DNA of 64,000 nucleotides from Luoshenia tenuis. Lineage in GTDB: Bacteria > Bacillota > Clostridia > Christensenellales > GCA-900066905. The notes under the pieces were generated by a model. That model ran no database searches and was not told where the DNA came from. It saw nothing but the letters and a program-made list of their open reading frames with translations. Below are positions 59,513-64,000 of this stretch, one piece after another. The stretch is from NCBI RefSeq assembly GCF_014384745.1, contig NZ_JACRSO010000001.1:496001-560000 (forward strand), in the 5' to 3' direction. Each line of letters begins with the position of its first letter. The stretch's first letter is position 1. The translations under genes were made by a program, and so were the position numbers.

Positions 59513-61417
59513 CTACCCCACCGCGCGGGTGCGCACATCGTAGATCAGGGTACCCTGCCCATCGTCGTACACCACAGGGAAGCTGCGCGCGTAAAAATCC
59601 TCCTCCACGGCATAGCCGCCCCTTTCGTAGGCGCCGATGAGCACGTAATCGATCCCCCATTGCTCTAACAGCTCGTTTGTGGGCTGCTCATAAAGCTGGC
59701 GCAGGGCCGCATGCGCCTCCGCGTAATCCACCCCGTGAAAGTAGAGGTAGCTGCCGCTGCCGCACAAAATATCCCGCCCCGCCAGGGAGGCAATGGCGTT
59801 ATTATGGTTATCCGCCGTAAGAAACCGGGCCTGGGGCGGAGTGCTTTCCCGCGCAAATGCCGCCGCTTTTACCGATGCGGACGAGAACAGCTCGTAATCG
59901 CTCACCGCCTCGCGCCCCAGGGTCAGTACCCCCGACAGGCAGAGCGCCGTCAGCGTCAGAGCGGCGATATACACCCGTCCGCGGATGCCCCGCAGGCGGT
60001 CGTACACGTCCACCAGCAGGATACCGACGATGCCGCAGCCCAAAAGGTGCCAAACGTAAAGCAGCTTATTGTTATCATAGGTATTGGGCTGGAAGACCAC
60101 AAATTCGCAAAGAATCAGGATGGGCAGGCCCGCCAGATAAAACCAGCGGTTGCGCGCATCCGCATGCAAAAACGCAGGAATCAGCAGTAAAAAGGTCAGC
60201 CCGATATTTTTGATGTAGAACCAGAGGTATTCATCCTGGGTATTGGCCCAGTTGAGGTGCAGCCGTAAAAATCCCTCGGCCGAGGATTGACGAAAGGTAA
60301 AGGCGAAAAGCTGGGGCAGCGCCAGGCAGAGGGCCAGCGCGCCGTACGCCAGATAGGGTTTTAGCGCCCCCCACCGGCACCGGCCCTTTGCCGCCGCCCG
60401 CAAAAAGAGCACGAGGCTGATGATCCCCAACGCTAAAAAGGAGTGGGTATGGATCAGCGGCAGGCAGCCCGCCAGCAGCCCCAGCGGCAAAAAGTAACGT
60501 CTTTGCCCCTCAAAGGCCGCCCGGTAGAGCAGGTACAGGCAGGCAAAGAGCACCGCCCACCCGAACAGCGTGGCCCGCTGAGGGATCATAAGGTCGCAGA
60601 TCGGGTTGACCCAGAGCACGTTGTGGCTGGTATAGTTGGTGGGCGTTTCATAAAAAGCGGTAAAGATGCGGGTAAAGTTCCCCGGATCCGAGCGCAGCAG
60701 ATCTAAAAAATAAGCAAAGCCAAACCCGCCGCCCACGAAAAACAGCAGCGTGCAAAGCACGGCCTTGCGCGCATCTCCCCGGGCCATACGGCGGAAAAGC
60801 AGATACGCGCCCAGAAAGACGCAGCCCATGGCCAGCAGCATGGGCAAGATATAGCTAAAGCGCAGGTCCATCCCCAGCGCGTACAGCCCGGCCGAATTGG
60901 TCTCGCATAAAAAAGGATAGCCGATGGGTACTTCCCCCGCCAACAGCGGATAGACCGGCGGAAAGCGGCCCGTTTCGGCTAAAGAGGTGATAAAGGCCAG
61001 GTGCATGGCCATATCGCCATAGGTGCTCTGGCCGCTGTGCAGCGCGCCGGCCGCATCGGGCCGCAGCACATGGGTAAAGGTGAGGGTAAAGGCCACCGCG
61101 CAGAGCAGGCCCACGGTCATCAGCAGCGGCACTTCCCGCCGGCTGAGCCTCCAAAACCGCGGCAGGCCGCGCGCCCGCCCAAAGCGCCCCCAGGGCAGGC
61201 AGGCCGCCCCTAAGACCAGTGCCGTTCCCGCGGCGCACAGGTTGGCCTGGGCCGTAAAGCCCCATAAAAACGCCCAGAGCGCGGGCAGCACAGCGCAAAA
61301 AACCGTAGCCCATACGCCGCCCAAAAGCAGCCGGGCCGCGCGCCCTTCGCCCTTAAAAAAGCGAAACGAAAGCGCCAGGCCGCCAAACAGGTACGCCGCG
61401 CACGCCAATCCCGCCAT
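59513..61417 (-). CDS. Large polytopic membrane protein, GT-C-like glycosyltransferase fold
   Basis: A 634-residue protein with about twelve or more membrane helices and a soluble C-terminal domain of about 130 residues. The first extracytoplasmic loop holds HSGQSTYGDMAMHLAFI, a YGD-motif like the acidic loop of GT-C enzymes, and a second acidic motif ETNSAGLY follows; the end (QWGIDYVLIGAYERGG) resembles other lipid-linked sugar transferases that tie polymers to membranes. The ATG at 61417 has AAAGGAGG 5-7 bases upstream. Donor and acceptor are unknown; a relationship to DUF2298/mannosyltransferase-type proteins is possible. Confidence 0.75.
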   Translation of the reverse strand: MAGLACAAYLFGGLALSFRFFKGEGRAARLLLGGVWATVFCAVLPALWAFLWGFTAQANLCAAGTALVLGAACLPWGRFGRARGLPRFWRLSRREVPLLMTVGLLCAVAFTLTFTHVLRPDAAGALHSGQSTYGDMAMHLAFITSLAETGRFPPVYPLLAGEVPIGYPFLCETNSAGLYALGMDLRFSYILPMLLAMGCVFLGAYLLFRRMARGDARKAVLCTLLFFVGGGFGFAYFLDLLRSDPGNFTRIFTAFYETPTNYTSHNVLWVNPICDLMIPQRATLFGWAVLFACLYLLYRAAFEGQRRYFLPLGLLAGCLPLIHTHSFLALGIISLVLFLRAAAKGRCRWGALKPYLAYGALALCLALPQLFAFTFRQSSAEGFLRLHLNWANTQDEYLWFYIKNIGLTFLLLIPAFLHADARNRWFYLAGLPILILCEFVVFQPNTYDNNKLLYVWHLLGCGIVGILLVDVYDRLRGIRGRVYIAALTLTALCLSGVLTLGREAVSDYELFSSASVKAAAFARESTPPQARFLTADNHNNAIASLAGRDILCGSGSYLYFHGVDYAEAHAALRQLYEQPTNELLEQWGIDYVLIGAYERGGYAVEEDFYARSFPVVYDDGQGTLIYDVRTRAVG

Positions 61418-61486
61418 CTGCGCCTCCTTTCCCCGGGCCATGCACGATGTAGGCCGGGTCTGCTTATTTTGCAAAAGCTACAGTTT

Positions 61487-61516
61487 ATTATACCGTTTTC
61501 CACGGCGCAGCCGCAA
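61487..61516 (-). promoter_or_regulatory. Candidate promoter of the GT-C-like gene
   Basis: On the minus strand: TTGCGG (61516-61511), an 18-bp spacer and TATAAT (61492-61487). Confidence 0.5.
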
Positions 61517-61591
61517 GATGCCCTCAAAAGAATAGTAAAGCGCAAGACTGGCCATCTTATCCTTGATTCATATAATAAAGGAGGCCTTGGC

Positions 61592-63046
61592 ATGGGTTCG
61601 ATCTGGGAGCGGGATGTGCTGCAAAAAGAATTGCCCGCGCTGCAAGAGGATAAGCAATGCGACGTGGCGGTCGTCGGCGCTGGGATGGCCGGCCTTTTGG
61701 CCGCCTTTTACCTGCAACAGGCGGGGCTGAAGGTTATCGTACTGGAGGCGGACAAGGTGGCCCGGGGGCAAACAGCCGGCACCACCGCTAAGATCACCGC
61801 CCAACACGGAAAATTTTACGCTAATTTGGAAAAAACGCTGGGGCCCCGCGCCGCGGCTACCTACGCCCAGGCTAACCTGTGGGCTATAAGCCAGTACCAA
61901 ACGCTGATCGAGCAGCGGCACATCGACTGCGGCTTTTCCCGCCGCACGGCCTACCTTTATACCCGTGGTACGGATCTGGAGCCGCTGGAAAGGGAGCTTG
62001 CCGCCGCGCGCCGCGCAGGGATCAACGCCCAGATCGCCCACCCGCAGGAGCTGCCCTTTGCCATCGGCGGGGCGTTGGCCTTTCCGAATCAGGCCCAGTT
62101 CCATCCCCTGCGCTTTTTGCAGGCGCTATGCGCCACCCTTGAGATCTATGAGCACAGCCCCGTGACGGTCGAGGGCACGCATGTGCTCCGAACCCCCGGC
62201 GGCCGGGTGCGCGCCGGGCAGGTGATCTTTACCTGCCACTTCCCTTTTGTCAATTACCCCGGGCTGTTTTTCGCCCGCATGCACGTGCAGCGCAGCTATG
62301 TTCTGGCGCTTTCAGGCGCGCCGGCGTTACAGGGGATGTATTTAGATGAGCAGGAGGACGGCCTGTCCCTACGCAGCGCGGGCGACTATCTGCTGCTGGG
62401 CGGCTGCGGCCACCGCACAGGCGAGATGGGGCCGGCTAACGGCTACGCCCCGCTGCGGGCCGCGGCCAAGGCGCTGTACCCCCAGGCGCGAGAGGTTGCC
62501 GCCTGGGCGGCGCAGGACGGCATCCCCGCCGATGGGCTGCCCTATATCGGCCGCTATTCGCCCCGCAAAAGCGACTGGTTCGTGGCCTGCGGCTTTAAAA
62601 AGTGGGGGATGTCCACCTCTATGGTGGCCGCCTCCATCCTTTCGGACCTGATCCTGGAGCGGGAAAATCCCTGGGCCTGGCTGTTTGACCCCCACCGGTT
62701 GCACCTGCGCGCCGGGGCAAAAAATCTGGTAAAAGATGGCGGCAAGAGCGTGCGCTATCTGTTTTCTGGCGCCTTTCCCCGCGCCAGCTGTACGCCTCGG
62801 CAGGTGCAGCCGGGGGCGGCGGGCATCGTACGGGCGCGGGGCGGCCACTACGGCCTGTACCGGGACGAGGCGGGCAGGGCGCATTATGTTTCCATCCGCT
62901 GCCCGCACCTGGGGTGCCACCTGCAATGGAACGGGCAGGATAAAAGCTGGGACTGCCCCTGCCACGGTTCGCGCTTTGATATTGACGGAAAACTCATAAA
63001 CAATCCGGCTCAGCAGGGGCTTTTAGCCTGGCAGGAGGATAGCTGA
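61592..63046 (+). CDS. FAD-dependent oxidoreductase with C-terminal Rieske [2Fe-2S] domain
   Basis: A 484-residue protein. Residues 20-380 are a DAO-type FAD domain starting DVAVVGAGMAGLLAAFYLQQAGLKVIVLEA, with ATP-like GTTAKITAQHGKFY and a C-terminal IPADGLPYIGRYS. Residues about 400-484 form a Rieske domain: C437-P-H439 ... C455-P-C-H458, the CxH / CxxH set that binds the cluster. Such fusions oxidise amino acids or amines while passing electrons via the iron-sulfur centre. AAAGGAGG lies 7 bases before the ATG. A TATAAT at 61571 is too close to serve this start. It is a stand-alone gene. Confidence 0.92.
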   Translation: MGSIWERDVLQKELPALQEDKQCDVAVVGAGMAGLLAAFYLQQAGLKVIVLEADKVARGQTAGTTAKITAQHGKFYANLEKTLGPRAAATYAQANLWAISQYQTLIEQRHIDCGFSRRTAYLYTRGTDLEPLERELAAARRAGINAQIAHPQELPFAIGGALAFPNQAQFHPLRFLQALCATLEIYEHSPVTVEGTHVLRTPGGRVRAGQVIFTCHFPFVNYPGLFFARMHVQRSYVLALSGAPALQGMYLDEQEDGLSLRSAGDYLLLGGCGHRTGEMGPANGYAPLRAAAKALYPQAREVAAWAAQDGIPADGLPYIGRYSPRKSDWFVACGFKKWGMSTSMVAASILSDLILERENPWAWLFDPHRLHLRAGAKNLVKDGGKSVRYLFSGAFPRASCTPRQVQPGAAGIVRARGGHYGLYRDEAGRAHYVSIRCPHLGCHLQWNGQDKSWDCPCHGSRFDIDGKLINNPAQQGLLAWQEDS

Positions 63047-63140
63047 GCTGCTTTTTATGATCGATTTTTTGGCGGTTCACCCACACTTTGGCACGGGTAG
63101 TTTGCCCGCCCCGCAGCCATAATAGAGGTAGAGCAGCAAG

Positions 63141-63175
63141 GCCCCGGGCGGCAGGTTGCCCGGGGCTTATTTTAT
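63141..63175 (+). terminator. Terminator or leader hairpin before murA
   Basis: GCCCCGGGC-GGCAGGTT-GCCCGGGGC followed by TTATTTTAT. It ends the FAD-Rieske transcript, or acts as a leader hairpin only 20 bp before the murA start. Confidence 0.75.
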
Positions 63176-63194
63176 ATCGTAGGAGAGGATAAAC

Positions 63195-64000
63195 GTGGAG
63201 GTGGCGAGGATTCAAAGTCAATTTGTCATGCGCGCCGCAGGGCCGCTGCACGGCAAAGTTCAGATCGATTCGGCAAAAAACGCGGTATTGCCCCTGATGG
63301 CCGCGGCCCTTTTGGCCCAGGGGCCGGTGATCCTGGAGGAGGTGCCGGATATCCGCGACGTGCGGAACATGGCCCAGGTGCTGCGCTGTTATGGCGCAAC
63401 TGTACAGCGGGAGGGCCGCGCCCTGCGCATCGAAACCCAAAAGCCCTGCAGCGGCTGTGAAGAAGTGGAAAAATGGAGCCGCGAGCTGCGCGCCTCCTTT
63501 CTGGTTGCCGGGCCGGCGCTGGCCCGCTGCGGCAGCGTCCGGGTATCCATGCCCGGCGGGTGCAATATCGGTTCCCGGCCGGTGGACCTGCATTTAAAAG
63601 GTTTGGCGGAGCTGGGCGCTTCAGTCGAGCAGCGCCACGGCATCGTGACCCTTACGGCGGAAAAGCTGACCGGCGCGGAGATTCACCTGGACTACCCCAG
63701 CGTGGGCGCGACCGAGAATATCCTGATGGCCGCCGTGCTGGCCCAGGGGCAGACGGTGATCGTCAACGCCGCCACCGAGCCGGAGGTAGAAGATCTGGCG
63801 GCGTTTTTGCGCACCATGGGCGCTAAGATCGACGGTTTGGGGCAGGACACCCTGACCATTACCGGCGTAGAAGCCTTAAACGGCGTGCGCTATACCCCTA
63901 TCCCCGACCGGATCGAGGCCGGTACGCTGATGATCGCCACGGCTGTAGCGGGCGGGGATGTGACCTTGCAGCGGGTCATCCCCGAGCACTTGAGCCCGGT
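63195..64000 (+). CDS. murA: UDP-N-acetylglucosamine 1-carboxyvinyltransferase (3' end outside the window)
   Basis: The first 268 residues of MurA, the first committed enzyme of peptidoglycan synthesis (UDP-GlcNAc + PEP). It shows KVQIDSAKNAVLPLMAAALL (usual SGAKNAaLP), ASFLVAGPALAR, the PEP-binding C123 in MPGGCNIGSRPVDLHLKGL (the fosfomycin-sensitive Cys), and YPSVGATENILMAA. The GTG at 63195 is chosen over an internal ATG at 63228 because AGGAGAGG lies 8 bases before it, and the family needs the residues before the first GxL turn. The frame is open to the window end. Confidence 0.95.
   Translation, partial: MEVARIQSQFVMRAAGPLHGKVQIDSAKNAVLPLMAAALLAQGPVILEEVPDIRDVRNMAQVLRCYGATVQREGRALRIETQKPCSGCEEVEKWSRELRASFLVAGPALARCGSVRVSMPGGCNIGSRPVDLHLKGLAELGASVEQRHGIVTLTAEKLTGAEIHLDYPSVGATENILMAAVLAQGQTVIVNAATEPEVEDLAAFLRTMGAKIDGLGQDTLTITGVEALNGVRYTPIPDRIEAGTLMIATAVAGGDVTLQRVIPEHLSP

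Noticed and set aside
61571..61576. TATAAT as the promoter -10 of the FAD-Rieske gene.
   Set aside because: The start of transcription would fall at or after the ribosome-binding site, so it cannot drive that start codon.

Overview
The window is about 64 kb of GC-rich DNA from a low-copy-style bacterial chromosome, most likely a Clostridia-class Firmicute (inference). The reasons are: AddAB rather than RecBCD, DegV, an unfused threonine synthase, strong AGGAGG ribosome sites with several TTG starts, VTC/DUF4956/CotH proteins, and DUF4854/DUF5058-type genes. A gut Christensenellales- or Oscillospiraceae-like organism would fit, but the sequence alone does not settle this. There is no phage, plasmid, transposase, integrase or CRISPR array.

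Layout. 0-2.1 kb: the 3' end of gap, then pckA (central carbon metabolism). 2.1-2.8 kb: a gene-free stretch with phased 7-bp tandem repeats. 2.8-10.2 kb: a small acidic protein and the addB-addA recombination operon. 10.4-12.0 kb: four small stand-alone XRE/Cro-type regulators. 12.1-18.9 kb: degV, topB, a MITE-like inverted repeat and a GH2 beta-galactosidase. 18.9-20.7 kb: a GNAT acetyltransferase, a YhfC-like intramembrane protease and a DUF2809 protein.

20.8-31.7 kb: a ten-gene minus-strand operon behind one good promoter. It encodes an unknown membrane protein, a processive GT2 glycan synthase, a membrane-anchored bactofilin fused to BspA-type leucine-rich repeats, a DHHW/AlgX-like protein, a polytopic membrane protein, a VTC polyphosphate-polymerase domain, DUF4956, a CotH-type kinase, UDP-GlcNAc 2-epimerase and an anchored six-hairpin glycosidase. 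Together they look like a synthase-dependent, ManNAc-related envelope or exopolysaccharide machine with its own cytoskeletal scaffold and phosphorus chemistry. This is the best candidate for an undescribed system.

32-34 kb: a DUF4854 lipoprotein, then two tandem ~370-bp repeats that each carry the 3' end of the neighbouring tRNA-Ser(GCU), followed by tRNA-Ser(GCU) and tRNA-Ser(UGA). A diverged third copy follows tRNA-Asn(GUU) at 51.7 kb, so this is a repeat family tied to tRNA 3' ends. 34-43 kb: a nucleoside hydrolase, a lipoprotein, three paralogous small membrane proteins around thrC and a P-loop protein, then a DUF5058 / membrane protein / M20 peptidase trio. 43.2-44.7 kb: two AT-rich secreted-protein genes that look foreign. 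45-51.3 kb: aldo/keto reductase, EamA transporter, a flippase-like membrane protein, and two tandem orphan solute-binding lipoproteins sharing one signal-peptide block.

52-64 kb: a PAS-PAS-GGDEF-GAF-PAS diguanylate cyclase, a cysteine hydrolase next to a Rossmann / ATC-hydrolase fusion, a zinc alcohol dehydrogenase, CorA, a large GT-C-like membrane protein, an FAD-Rieske oxidoreductase, and the start of murA running off the end.
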